The translations under genes were made by a program, and so were the position numbers. A stretch of 64,000 nt of DNA from Pithys albifrons albifrons (taxonomy: Eukaryota > Chordata > Aves > Passeriformes > Thamnophilidae): NCBI RefSeq assembly GCF_047495875.1, contig NC_092460.1, forward strand, positions 38,726,054 to 38,790,053, in the 5' to 3' direction. The notes below the pieces were generated by a model. The model was not told the DNA's origin and made no database searches. It worked only from the letters and a program-made list of their open reading frames with translations. Below, one piece after another: positions 50,738-62,947 of the stretch (the stretch's first letter is position 1; every line of letters begins with the position of its first letter).

Positions 50738-53700
50738 ATATGTGGAACACTTCATATTCCAGCACACTCTTCTCTTTAGAACAACAGCAGTTGAAAAGCA
50801 ACTATTCCTCAACCTAGAAACTGTCTGTCATCTGTTTGGAAGACACTTCTCCTTCATGCATGATTTTGTGATGTCTCTTGCTCAACACACAGTACACTTG
50901 TGCAACAGTTGGTTGCTTGAGAGAGAAATCACAGCCCACCAATGACAGAAGGCAGTGCAACCTCCATGAGTGAACCTGAGCATTCCTACCTAGAAAGGTA
51001 GCCCCTTGTCAGCCAGATCTAAAGAAAACCTTACTCATTTCTTCCTTTTTTCCCCCTTTTCCTTTTCCCTGCAATGCTTTTTTTTGGCACCCCCTGACAT
51101 TTCACCAGACTGACAGCTGAGCAGTACTCCACTAATGTATTACCTGATTACATTAAGTACTTTCACATGTGGAATTTTGCATATCCAGTATTCAACCACT
51201 GACAGTAACAAATAGGGTATTAATTAACAACACAGTGATTAAAGACTTGGGATTCTGACATCTGTAATAAATGTTCCAAAAATAGTGTCCTTGCATGAGG
51301 GATCTGTAAATCAGGGTACTTGCAAAATGAACTCTGCTCTTTCTCAGCTCATTGCCATCTCTAAGTACTAACAAGGTTAACAAGGTAGAGCTGAAGCATT
51401 TGAATAAACCCTTATTTTTTTCAGAGGACTTAATGAATCATGAGCAGACCATTCTTATTGTGTGTTTTGCAGCAATAATGGGACATTGATTAAGCAGCTT
51501 ACTTACCCCACAGTGTATGAAAGTCAGAGTATATCAGAAGGAACCCAATCAGTTACATGAGAAATGTTATTTCCTTCTCAACATCCCATTTGATTATCTT
51601 GTTATGTTTCACCACACTTTGTCTAACTTAGCAATTTGTTTCTAGATAATTTCATTCTTCCGGTTTTTTTTTTTGCTCACTCTTAAAACACAGTGACAGG
51701 TCAGATGGAAATTCCTTCTCCAATAGGCCTTCAGTTCAAAGATGAAGTTAATTGAAATGCCACATATGTAACAAAAATACTGGCATTCAGTCAAACCCTG
51801 ACAAATTAGTTATGGCTTATCTAATTCACATTCAACTATAAAACATGATTTACCAAATACACTCACCTAACAAAGGATATTGAATTTCTTATTGAATTCC
51901 CTCTGTTTGACACTGTCATAATATGCAAACTTATATGGATTTCATTTTTTCATTTCCTTACTGACGGAATTTTTCAACCTGTTAATGTATACACAAATTC
52001 GGCTTATCCTGAAAGCTGTTTGGGCTTTATTTTTCTTTCAAATTGTATTTTTTCTCTTTTTTCTAGTTTTCTTTGTTACATTTGTCTTTGTGCATGGATT
52101 TGCCAAAGCAGTCAAATAATGAAAATGACATATTGTTTCAAAGAAAATTGTTGAAATAGGCAGAAAACCAGGACTGTAAAAATATATTTTTTAATCAAAG
52201 GTATTAACATCAGTGTGGGTCTTAAAATTTCCTGGAGAAATTATTAAAATAGACTCTTTATGATACCAATGAAGGTTAAGTTGGCAATGGCTATGGACAA
52301 TTGCAGAGAGGCACTTCAGAAATCTTTTTCCTACTGTTTCAACTAGGTGAAGACTTAATCAATTCTGGAATTGTATCCCCATGGAAGCACAAGTGGCTTT
52401 GCATCTGTTAGGGCCACTTTTGGATTTGTGTCCTAGGTACAATGGAGATGTGAAATTCAGTCTGTGACACTAATGGGATCAAATGGTGATGCTTAATCCT
52501 ATGACAGAGATTGTTTGAACACTCTCTTCAAACTTCATGGCTCTTGCTAAGGTCTTGACCTTTATCTTACAATAGTTTGCTAACCAAAGGCATCTTGTTT
52601 CTCTCTCTCTGTATTATATTAAACTACATACGTATTAGTTTCTCTGTCAGGTGATATCAGAACCAAGAATGTGTGACAAGTGAAAAATGTCTCTTTTACT
52701 CAGAAATTCTGGTCTTTTTTAGTGCTACTAGTTTTCAAAGTCAAAAACAGCAGCCACACATCACTATTTTTCAAGATAAAGCCTGACTGAAAAAAAGTGA
52801 GATTTTTTCCCCTCAGAACAGATACCCTGTGCCTGATGCTGTGATCAGCTATATCCATGCAAACATGTCCTTTTGTACAAAATGAAAATATCCACAGTGT
52901 TTGAAGTGGTTATTTGGAAAAAACTGTTGATGGCACTCATGCACTTGGGCTAATATAAGAAAGCAATCTATGAAAATGGGTGTATGGGTCTTGCTGTAGC
53001 CATTTCTACTGACAGGGCCCCTAGCATGTATACACCAAAGACAATGGAAGGTATTAAGAGTTAACAATTTAATTGTGACTAAACAATAGGTTTGTTAAGG
53101 ACGTTGACTAAAGTTTAAGATAAATCCTTCTCCAAATACCTCTTCAATAGGCAGATGTTCAGTGAATAAAAAACTCCAAGGCATAAAATAACCAGAGAAA
53201 GCTATGAGTGAGGGGAAAAAGGAGGTGAGAAGCACAGGGGTTTTCTGTGAGGAGGGCAGAGAGGCCTGGATTACTTGAGGTACATGCCAAAGTTAAGCTT
53301 AGCCAGAACATATCCGTGTTTCATAAGTCAAGACACTGCTGCAGAATAAAGATCACGGGCAATCTTTATTAAATAATGCTCTCTAGACATGAGAAAAATG
53401 AATGAAGCATCCCCTATTGTTTTTTAGTTTTATGCCACAGAGAGAGAACAGTAATATTTCAGAATCCTGGGCACAGCCCCTCTCGTCATTGTCAGCTGTT
53501 GTCAGTCAGGTGTCCCTGAGGAGCGATATTGGCCAGAGCAGCCACACATCTGCACTTCTGGAACAGAATATGTTTATGCTCCTGGTGATACCTGGAGTCC
53601 AAATCAGCCAAGGAACCAAAGACAAACTGTCCTTAGCTGCAAGTATCCATTTCCAGGAAGCGATAACACAGAGGACATTCTGCCAAGGAAGAGTGCCTGA

Positions 53701-54533
53701 AAAGCCAAGTAAAGAACCAGTACTAACAACCTAATGTGCTTCAGAGGAATTGTTGGCACAGGTCTGTCCTTGGCAGCACTGGGACCAGAGACTGAGGATT
53801 TTGAATTCCAATCAGGGAGGACAAGGGAACTGAGGAGCTATGAGAAGTAATGCATCAGAGAGATTTGGGAGAAGCTCCTTTCTTTGATTTTGATGCCAAG
53901 AGACCTCAGAATTTCTTGCCTACCACAGGGAGAAGAAATGGCTTACAGGCAGCAGATAATATGTTGTCTGAGAGACACCCACTACTGCCAGGTTCCAAGT
54001 TCCTACCTGCACCAATAAATACTAATTGGATAATGAAAAATACAACCCAACCCACATATGCTTGACAGATCCATCACTCCCAGTTTAGCATATGGAGACT
54101 TGAGACTCAATAGCAAAGAGAATGGCCAAGAAAGGAAGCTATGTCAGCTCTGTATCCACTTTGACTCACTTGTTCTTCAACACAAATGCATCAACTGTCA
54201 CTGCCTCCCTCTTGCTTGAGACACATATTCTAAATGATTTCTTTCCTATGTCTCTTCTCCCCTTTGATGTCAATGTTAGTATGTTTTCCAATGCTTCTGC
54301 TCCATTTAGTGTTTCTTTTATGTACTTTCCAATACTTTCTTTTTCTATCTCCACTCCTCATTTTCCCAATTCCCAGTTGCCTCTGTTGCATTCTGCTCTT
54401 GCTGAGTCAATCTATCCCTGCTACTGCCAGCTCAGCAGATATTTTTCTCTGAGAACATCCAAAATACAAACAGTCCTTTTGCAAATGTTATGCTCTCTTT
54501 TGCTTTGGGTCTTTTTCTGACATCTATTTATTT

Positions 54534-54564
<31 letters not shown>

Positions 54565-54918
54565 GTTTTTTTTCCTGGGGTGCTATGTCTAATCAATGCA
54601 AAATGACTGTCCTGTTAAAAAAAGTGTCCCATCTTAGAGTCTGAGCCAATTCAGGACAAAAACAAAATAAGAAAGAAAATATCTTAAGGTTCCCCAGGAG
54701 TCAAAGCAGGCCAAGGGCTTAAACAGAAACCTTATTTTTGTGCTGTGTGGTCTTTGTTCCTCCTTAAACTCCATGGGACAGACTCCCTGATGTGGATGAA
54801 AGACAGCATCTCATGATTGGCAGGTCAGAGCATCCCCTTCAAGACTGCTCCACACCCACTGAAGTCAACTGTCAAATCACCACTGTGAAGCAGCCCCACT
54901 AACATCTTAGATTTAGTC
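50738..54918. other. Intergenic, no gene seen
   Basis: AT-rich DNA. Frames at 53402-53734 (110 codons) and 54122-54520 (132 codons, hydrophobic and Ser-rich) are the largest. Neither has a recognisable domain, and the second simply reflects a T/C-rich stretch. Confidence 0.55.
54531..54573. repeat. T-rich (TTTTG)n tract
   Basis: Irregular TTTTTG/TTTTG units ending in TTTTTTTTT. Low complexity, possibly a decayed retroposon tail on the minus strand. Confidence 0.9.
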
Positions 54919-54990
54919 CAGTGTTTTCCAACTGGGAGTCTTGATCCCACATGGTCCAGGGTCAAGATAGGGTTCACATGGGGTCACAAA
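54919..54990 (+). mobile_element. Possible hAT-type DNA transposon end
   Basis: CAGTGTTTTCCAACTGGGAG, followed by a GATCCC...GGTCACAAAG stretch, resembles the terminal inverted repeat and subterminal 'gggtc-gacccc' region of Charlie-type hAT elements. The first bases are preceded by ATTTAGTC, which would be the 8-bp target duplication. I could not find the matching opposite end, so the call is tentative. Confidence 0.3.
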
Positions 54991-55404
54991 GTGTTAGAAA
55001 AAGTTAAAGAAATATTTAAGCTTAAGGATTTGTCTTCAGTGTTTTTTCACATTTGGTGTGGGGAAGGAAAGGAGGGGAGCTGCACACAAACAGATGATCC
55101 AAGGAAGCTGATTGTTTCAGAAATCCTGGATAAAAATATTGGGAATTCCACACTTGAGGGAAATAAAATGGCTCTGTGGCTTGTGTGCTTTGTCTATGCA
55201 GCTGGCTTTTTTTTTTAAACTATATTAGTTTGATACTAGCCAGAAGCCTGGAAGGGTTTCAGTAACCTTAGAAGACAGACTAGCAAACAAATACAAGAGA
55301 CATCAGCATGAGTATCCTACTAATAGTACCTGGCTTTCATCAGAAGAATTTGAAAGGGTTCTCAATAGTGAAAGCATTTATACTTCCTGTGGAGTAAAGG
55401 GCTG

Positions 55405-55500
55405 TTTTCATTATCCGCCTTTTGCAGAGGAGAACTTGGCTAGGTGACTTGCTCAATGTCACACAAAAGTTCTGTGGCAGACTTGAAAGTTGCATCCAAA
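55405..55500 (-). mobile_element. MIR SINE fragment
   Basis: The plus strand reads as the reverse complement of MIR. It has CATTATCCGCCTTTTGCAGA, then a worn 'ggagaacttggc', then TAGGTGACTTGCTCAATGTC, ACACAAAAGTTCTGTGGCAG and ACTTGAAAGTTGCATCC. The phrase 'gtgacttgctcaatgtcacac' is diagnostic of the MIR core next to its tRNA-derived part. MIR is an ancient amniote SINE that survives sparsely in birds. The copy is diverged and partial. Confidence 0.7.
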
Positions 55501-57170
55501 ATCAAATTCTTAATTAAGTTAATGCCCTTGTCACAGGACTATTCTGTGCTCATGTTCCCCTCCTCCCACCCAAAAGCATTTTCAATCATATGGATATCAC
55601 CAGCACCTATGTAATTAGGATTGTGCAATTACAGGAGCATTGCAACAGACCTCAGGGTCATGAAAGGTGTGAGAGGGATTAATCTAATGACTGAATTTTT
55701 TGATATTACACAAATAATACAGATACAGTCATAGATAGTGATTTACCAATGCGATTTCACCCCTAAGGGGAATACCTGTAAAATCTTGCCCATACTTGAT
55801 TATAAAGATCGAATTCAGTGGCTGCTTTTGTCCTTCAGGAGCAAGATGAGAGTCAAGCAAACAGCATCATTACAGACATGATGGTCCCAACAAATAGCAA
55901 CAGTAGAGACATTGCTGAAGGTCTCTCCTACATGGGCCACCCTTCAAGCCCTTGACTGGCTACTACAGCTTTCACAAACTCCAAACAGATTGAAACATGG
56001 GAACTGGCACGGTGTGGGACAATCTTAGAGCAGTGAAGCCAAATGAGGCTGGTGAGCAGCTCCAACATAGCCTTGCTTGTGTGCACCACCCACAGCAAGA
56101 TGTGCAGCACTGGCCTTGTCTAGGAGATGACAAAACCTCTTCTACAGCATTTCTGATATTCTGCAAACTGCTGTGGCATAAGACTGATACATAGAGGATC
56201 AGCTCACCATGACCACAACTTCTTGGACAGTGACTAACCAGCACCAGAATGAGCCTGCATTGATGACATTTTACAAGTTAAGATACTTTGTTAGCTGATA
56301 TTTGGCACTGGTTCATTAACCCAGCTGCTGGCACTGTTTTCTCATGTAGATAAGAACTTGGCCTCACCCATTACAGACTGATTTGTTAGCTGGGAAAGTA
56401 TCATTTATTGCTTTCACATCATTTCTTTAGCTATCCTTGGATAAACTGGCTATGCAATTTAATAGTTGATAGCTTTCTGCTTACAGAATTTTCTTGATAT
56501 CTGCATTCTATATACGTTCCTACTTACCATTTCCCCCCATCATTTACTTTAAAATAGTGAACACTGATAGTCATTTTCTCCACTTCATTTTCTAGTGATG
56601 AAATCAATCTTGCAAATAACTCTGCATGTAAGAGTAAGCCTACTACAAACAGATTCTTCCACTGTTTTCTCCCTTCAGTTTGTGAAGAAGCTGTTTAAAA
56701 TCACCACCTTCATTTCTGCAGGGGAAGGTTGGAAAGTCTGGGATTTTCAAAAAATATTTATGTATATGCTGAGTTGGGTGGAGTAGGAATGTAACAGACT
56801 GGGAACATTGTGATTCCAGAGCTCTTAGAAAACTGCTAATAGGATGATGAAAGCTTGATCTCACAGATCTGTTACACTCTACTGGGCTCTTTCGCAAGGT
56901 TTCTTTGTGTATGGCAGTTACTGGGTTCCATCAAAATACCCATAAAATTTTCACCTGCTAGAAGGAAAATCAGTTTTCTTTGCCTAGACAAATGCAGTGA
57001 TAAAGATGCTTAAAAATATCTGCCTAGAGACAGTCTGGACTGTCTTGGAGTCTAAGGTCACTTATCCTTGTAGACATGACCTGGGTTGTATTGAAGACAT
57101 ATGTGCTTCTGGACAAGAGCCTAGGAGCCAGCTGAGGTGTCCTAGGGCATTTTGAATGGCACCAGAAGCT
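55501..57170. other. Intergenic, with a GC-richer block near 56 kb
   Basis: From about 55840 to 56260 the composition rises and the sequence resembles neither simple repeat nor typical intergenic DNA. A 90-codon minus frame and a 65-codon plus frame overlap there, both unrecognised. It may be an old repeat or exon-like remnant that I cannot name. Confidence 0.4.
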
Positions 57171-57184
57171 GTTTCCATGGTAAC
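57171..57184. promoter_or_regulatory. RFX X-box-like palindrome
   Basis: GTTTCCATGGTAAC fits the canonical RFX X-box pattern (GTNNCC, two bases, GGNNAC) with the common ATG-centred spacing. It sits in non-repetitive sequence. A 14-bp motif can occur by chance, so function is unproven. Confidence 0.35.
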
Positions 57185-57522
57185 AGAATCCCACATATAT
57201 TTTTTCCTTATTTTTAAATAACAGAATGAAAAATATTATGGCTCCTCATTTCATCATCGTAGGTACTTGTATGCATGTACATTTATAAACAACATTAGGG
57301 CATTGCACAGCAGCAGCATCAGCTTGAATAAAAATGATGGCAAGCCAGGCAAGCCTGCTTGGCTATAGAGGAAGTCACTGGACCTCTTAACTGTTCATTT
57401 TCCAAGATCTGGATTTTTTAAAATGTGAAAGTTTGTTTAGAATGTGTAATATCAAGAACTAGGTGTTTGAAAGAGACTTAATGTTGAGTTGTAGCTAATT
57501 GTTTGTTCTGGAAAGTGCTAGT

Positions 57523-57568
<46 letters not shown>

Positions 57569-60500
57569 GATATATTTTTATATATACATTACATATATTT
57601 AAGTATGGCAGCAGAATCAGCTGAGTTGCACTCCTCTTCTGGAAGGGGGAGTATGGCTAAGCACAATGTCAAAGTTTCTGTTAAATATCATACCTAGGTA
57701 GTCAAGACAGGGAAACGTATAGTACAGGAATTCAGAGAGCAGGGACTAAAAGTAACACTCTCTGCTCACGCCACTCTCTCCTCTGAGACCAAGTGTGAAA
57801 TCCCCATGGCTACTGAACTGCACAGCACTGGATGTGCAGCCAGAGCAAAAGGAGACTGCGGAGGTGCAGATCACTCACTACCTTCTGAGGTACAAAACCG
57901 ACTGGAAGATCACTCCTGATGCTCCATAACATATTACATGGTGATGACCACGTGGTTGTAGGGAGTCAGGGACTGGATAACATACACATGACTTCAGGAT
58001 TTCTAGGTGAAGTAGTGACTGGAACTACTTCCAGTTTTCTTCAGATTTTAAGTGAAATCATATTTGGAGAGACATCTTGGCTCAACACCTCTTTATTTTC
58101 CTTCATGTGGAAGGAAAGGGCAGTTCAGCTATCTTTACTGGAGTCTAAACAGGCTTTAAGAAGATGAATGGTCAGTTTTTCAGATGGGCTAGTTGTCCTC
58201 TGTGCTCCCTTACTATCTGATACATCCACAGGAACTGGAGCAACAAGAAGGATCCTGATGAAATTCTATCCCCAGTGAAATCAGGGCAAAAGTTTTATAA
58301 GGTGGAAATATCAAAGGCAATCTCAAATTGTTTGAACAATGAAAGGGTCCAAAAAGTCGAGTATTTTGTGAAGCATAATTTCATGCAGCTGCAAATGGAA
58401 GAAATAGAGTAAATGTACCACTTATCAGAATATGGTTATTTTTTAAAGAGGTCTGTCAGCTTTATTTTGACAAAGAGCAGAGCTAATACAACTACAAACA
58501 TGGGTGAAAAAGGCTTCTCAAATTGTTCTAGTCAAAGCCATGTGTTTAAAATGTATTACAATGGGCATTAGACTCAACCAGTAATTATCTGGATCTGGGC
58601 AATAAATAAATACTGATAACTTTAATTACAGATCTCCAATAGAACTCAGAGAAGGAACAAAAATATCATGTCTGGAGCTAATTAATGCTCGAAAATTAAC
58701 AAATAAGAGAAAAATATACAGAATGAGATCATCTTCAAGTACCACAAGGAGCTAAATTGTGATGTATTCCCTAGGCATGGTTGAAAACAGTAACAAATCT
58801 AAGTCAGTTTTCATGGGAATACCAAGTTTTTTGAATGGTAAATGAAATACATATTGCATAAACATTCCTGGTACCTAATTCCAAAGAGCTCAATACCAGG
58901 TGTGGTGATTTAAAATCATTCAGTTTCCTCACATCAGCAGAATTCTCACAAACATAGGTATGCCTAATATGTTGACTGTGTGATTTCATGTAAAACCACG
59001 ATTATTCCTGTGCTCCAAGTCCATAAACAAGAGTTATATAAGTGGCACAATTCCATGCAGTGTTTTTATCTGAAGCAGCTGGCAGCTGTGAACTTACTCA
59101 CACCAGCACATCTATCAACAACTCTAAGCCATATGAAATACAAGACTTGTGTTACAGAAAATACAACTATTTTAAATCTAAAATTATCTCTGTCTTCTCA
59201 GCTCTGTCTTTGGATTGGTCTGAGCAAGTGCTGACCCTACGTCTTGTACTGTAAAACATCCTAATAGGCATCATGACACATAGGCACAGCTACCAAAAGG
59301 CATTGACTAAGGCAGGTAGTGCTTGTCAACAGTGTCTGTCTCTCTCAGCACTGAATGTGGCACTGGTGAGAGACATTCAATTGACACCTTGCCTCCTTTC
59401 ATCCACAGAACAGGAATTTGAGACATATAGGTAATATTTGTTCACAGTCTAATCTGTACCATCTCTGGAAATGACAATGTCCAGGGGTCACTAAAGCACC
59501 AGGTCTGCCCCTGACTTCAGTGACTCTGTTTGGTCTGCAGTCACTCACTGTTGAATTCTGATGCTGGAATGGACAAGCATGCCACATGTGAAGGTAAGTC
59601 CCACACCGTCCTGTAGACATGGTTCCAAGAGGAACTCAATTGAGGCTGTGACTGCTTATAATTAATTTCAGATAGACAACACCAGACCATTTTTTCCACC
59701 TAATCTTAATCTGAAAACTAAAGGCACTGATGTTTGAAGGTTTGTCAATTCATTTTCAAATACCCCAAACTAGGCTTTCCTCATCCCCTTGCTTTTCTTT
59801 GTACTATATGACCTATGGTTACAGTTAATCTCTTAGTGGAGACAAGCCCAAATATTGTAGATTGCTGCAATGTTAAAAGTGGCTCCATTGTGAATGCTTG
59901 AGTTGCTAACAAAAAAATCTAAGTCAAATAATAAAATGTTGTTTATTTCGAGTAACCTAAACCTAAGCTCAAAACACAGAGAAGGGAGATCCCTTTCTCT
60001 CCTCCATAAAACTGTTCCATAGTTGTATTATCAAGGCAGGTAAAGAGAATATATTTCACTCCTTATGCCTTTACTCCATTATGATTTTTTTTCCTTTGGA
60101 GAAAACACAAGGGTACCTTCATAATAAATCAAATACAATCATGTGGCAGCAGAAGAAACTCGAGTTCATCCTGCTGTCTCTGCATAACTGTATCTGTTTA
60201 AAATTTTTCTGTGGAACTTGCAGTAGAGCAAGAAATTATTTTTCTATGAAAAACTAATGATAAAAATGAAAACAAAAAGTTTTTTTAATTAAAGAAGCAA
60301 ATTCCTTAAATTCCTTTTCCAACAGTCAATCTCCCAACCCTCATATTTGTGGATGATAAAACCAGAAAAAGGTTTTACCACAGATGTTAGACAAACATCA
60401 ACAACAGTTAATAAAAAAATCTATTCTTGTAAAGAAAATGCAATAAAACACAGAGGAGATGGTTGACCATTACAACTATTTCGCAAACCATTCTTCAGAC

Positions 60501-62039
60501 CTTGTTTGTGTCTTTTTTCCATGAATGTTTGAAACTTAAAGAGGAATGGGAAGAAAATGCAGTAAAGTTTCAGAGAATTAAAGCAAAAAAGCCTTAGCGA
60601 CAGCTCAGGCTATGGGATAATTGTGCAGATAGTGCATGGTCTGTCTTGTTTTTGCCAAGACAGAACCAACTCTTAACAGAAGAGAGAAAAGGGTCAGCAC
60701 TGAGGAAAGCCTGGAAGTAGGAGTCATATAGAGCTTAAAAGCTTCCTTGAATTTTGCTATTTTTTCTTGTGTGGCTGAAGCATAGCTGGTGTAAATCACC
60801 TGCTCAGGGGGAAGAGCAAGTATCACAGTGCACTTCAGCCTTATGGTAGAGTCAAGTTGTTGCAGAACTAAAATAGTCAAATTCTGTAAAGCTTCTTTGG
60901 ATACTCATTCTGCCACAGATTTCCAGTTTCCCAAGTCAACTAATCTTTCTGTACTTTGGTTTTCCCTTTGAAATATGCACTGGGTATTATATATATTACT
61001 ACAAATTAACTCCAGAAGTAAACTAACTGACACTACCTAATTATAGGCAAGAGAAACAGGTGAGACTTGTATAAGTCATCAGGATCACTGGCTAGAAAAG
61101 AGCCTTGGAAAGGGCTTTCTTCCACAGGCAGAATTGCCATTTGCACAGCAGTTTTGGCTTGACTACTTTTCTTTGGGGCTTTGCATTGCTGGGCTATTTC
61201 ATTTTTAGTCCTGGCTCTTTTCCATAATAGAAATAGTTGATCACACATAATTTTCAAAAGTACACCATGGTTTCGTCTTCCTGTCTACTAGGGACAGTGT
61301 TTGGCAAGCAAAAATATCAGGAGGTGAAGATTTTGGATTGTGTGAATATGCACGCATACTCTGAAATGAGAAGGGGCTTCAGAAAATGTCAGCTCTTGGG
61401 AGTAACTTCTGGAAAGATTTCCAGGAGTTGGAATTTGTCATGATTAAAACCAGTTGTTCTCTTTCTTATCTTCTGTCAAACTTGAGAAGTGTAATGACAG
61501 CTCTTAAAGATCGCACTCTCCAAGGATTGGGAATGCTCAGAGTGGCACGTGAGCCAAAGAGAGTGAGTGAGATAAAAAAAATCAAGGGTGAAAGTTCCCT
61601 TCTGCATATCACAGAAATATGGGCATGCTTTGCTTTGCCTCCCAAGTAATGATATAAAAATGTATCATCCCTGAATGTATTTGGCTTTAGAGTGAAAATC
61701 TAAAAGACATCTATTGATATTAATATCACAAATAATGCACTGTGCTCCAAAATGAACTTTTTTGGCTCATATTGTGAAATGTCAGCTTAGAAAATAAGAG
61801 CTCTCTGTTGTGGTAGCCTTTGATTGTCATATGTGTATATTCATCACATGCACACAAACAAATCTGTTGAGTGACAGCCTCCAAAACAGGGTCTTTGGAA
61901 AGGTTACCACTCCACCATATGTAGGACTTTGATTTATAGTTATATTTTTCACAGCATGACACACATTGTTGGTGTACTGCGGCTGTGATAAAATTGTAGA
62001 GGTGTAAAGTTTCACTGGCTGGATGGCAAAGAGCAAGTC
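57185..62039. other. Intergenic, no gene seen
   Basis: AT-rich DNA holding only the TA microsatellite noted separately. Frames are at most about 90 codons and unrecognised. Confidence 0.55.
57526..57564. repeat. (TA)n microsatellite
   Basis: About 20 TA units followed by further TATATTTTTATATATA sequence. It is self-complementary and able to form cruciforms. Confidence 0.95.
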
Positions 62040-62640
62040 AGGGAGAGTGTAATGCGAGTCGAGAGCTGCTCTCCAAATGAATGAACTTGTATTGTGGATC
62101 TGGTTACAGCCGGCACACTGCCTTAATCCATCAACAGCAAGTTCACTTACAAACCAGCCTTTGTTTTTAATCCATGAGCCTTTGGGGATTCACTATAATC
62201 AAATGACCAATCAGAGGAACACATAAGAGGAAAAAAAATTGCTACAGTGAAGTTTACTCTCAGCCACAAACTCTCCCTCAAAACTCCCCAGGTAATGCAG
62301 GTAACAGTATAATGTAGAACATTAAGCTTACAGGCATTAAAAACTGCACAAGTTGAAAGTTAAGGCACGGCAAACCAGATCTCATTACTTTCTGGGAGTG
62401 CTTCGCCAAAGCTTGGGAAGGCTTTGATTTCAAACCATGTGTGCTCGCAGCACAGATACAGCTTAGTTAGTGATGGAAGACAGCCACAGGGATTGTGATT
62501 GCTTCAGCTCACTTAGAGTTTCTCCTGTTCTGGACGAATGAAAAGAACATCCCGGATCTTGCAATTAAAATGTGTCAAGCTGAAGCAACATATGTTCCTT
62601 GGCAAGGGCCTGAAATTAAGCCTTGGGGTGTGTCTAAGTA
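62040..62640. promoter_or_regulatory. Candidate conserved noncoding element
   Basis: Six hundred bases without low complexity or recognisable repeats, retaining scattered CpGs in an otherwise CpG-poor window. The stretch includes an exact CCAATCAG (62207-62214), homeobox-type cores and a TATATAA at about 62641. I see no coding frame. The texture suggests an enhancer or distal promoter, but only cross-species alignment could show it. Confidence 0.25.
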
Positions 62641-62905
62641 TATATAAACAAATAGTTTTATTTAAAAATATGTGTGTGTGTTTTTTATTCTTTCTCCATT
62701 TATCATAAAACATAAACAAAGAGCAACATTTAGGCTACTTTTCCTTGCAGAAGACTAAGCCAAACATCTACCACTGCCCAAGTGCCCACATTATGATGGC
62801 AGGCACATCCATGAAGATGGATATGGGGACAGACCACAGTTCCCACGTTAGAATGATAATATTGTGTCTTCTACTCCTACACTATAAGTCTGGGATACCT
62901 GGGCC

Positions 62906-62947
62906 ATCCTATCAAGCTCCTGTCCTATCCTATCAAGCTTCTGTCCC
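62906..62947. repeat. 21-bp tandem duplication, 2 copies
   Basis: The unit beginning ATCCTATCAAGCTCCTGTCC at 62906-62926 recurs at 62927-62947 with two differences. Because the period is divisible by three it preserves an overlapping plus frame (62745-63017), but that protein is not recognised. Confidence 0.9.

Noticed and set aside
54122..54520. 132-codon hydrophobic frame
   Set aside because: It lies in a T/C-rich stretch that yields Leu/Ser/Phe by composition, and an overlapping frame is similarly open. No signal or membrane topology of a known family.
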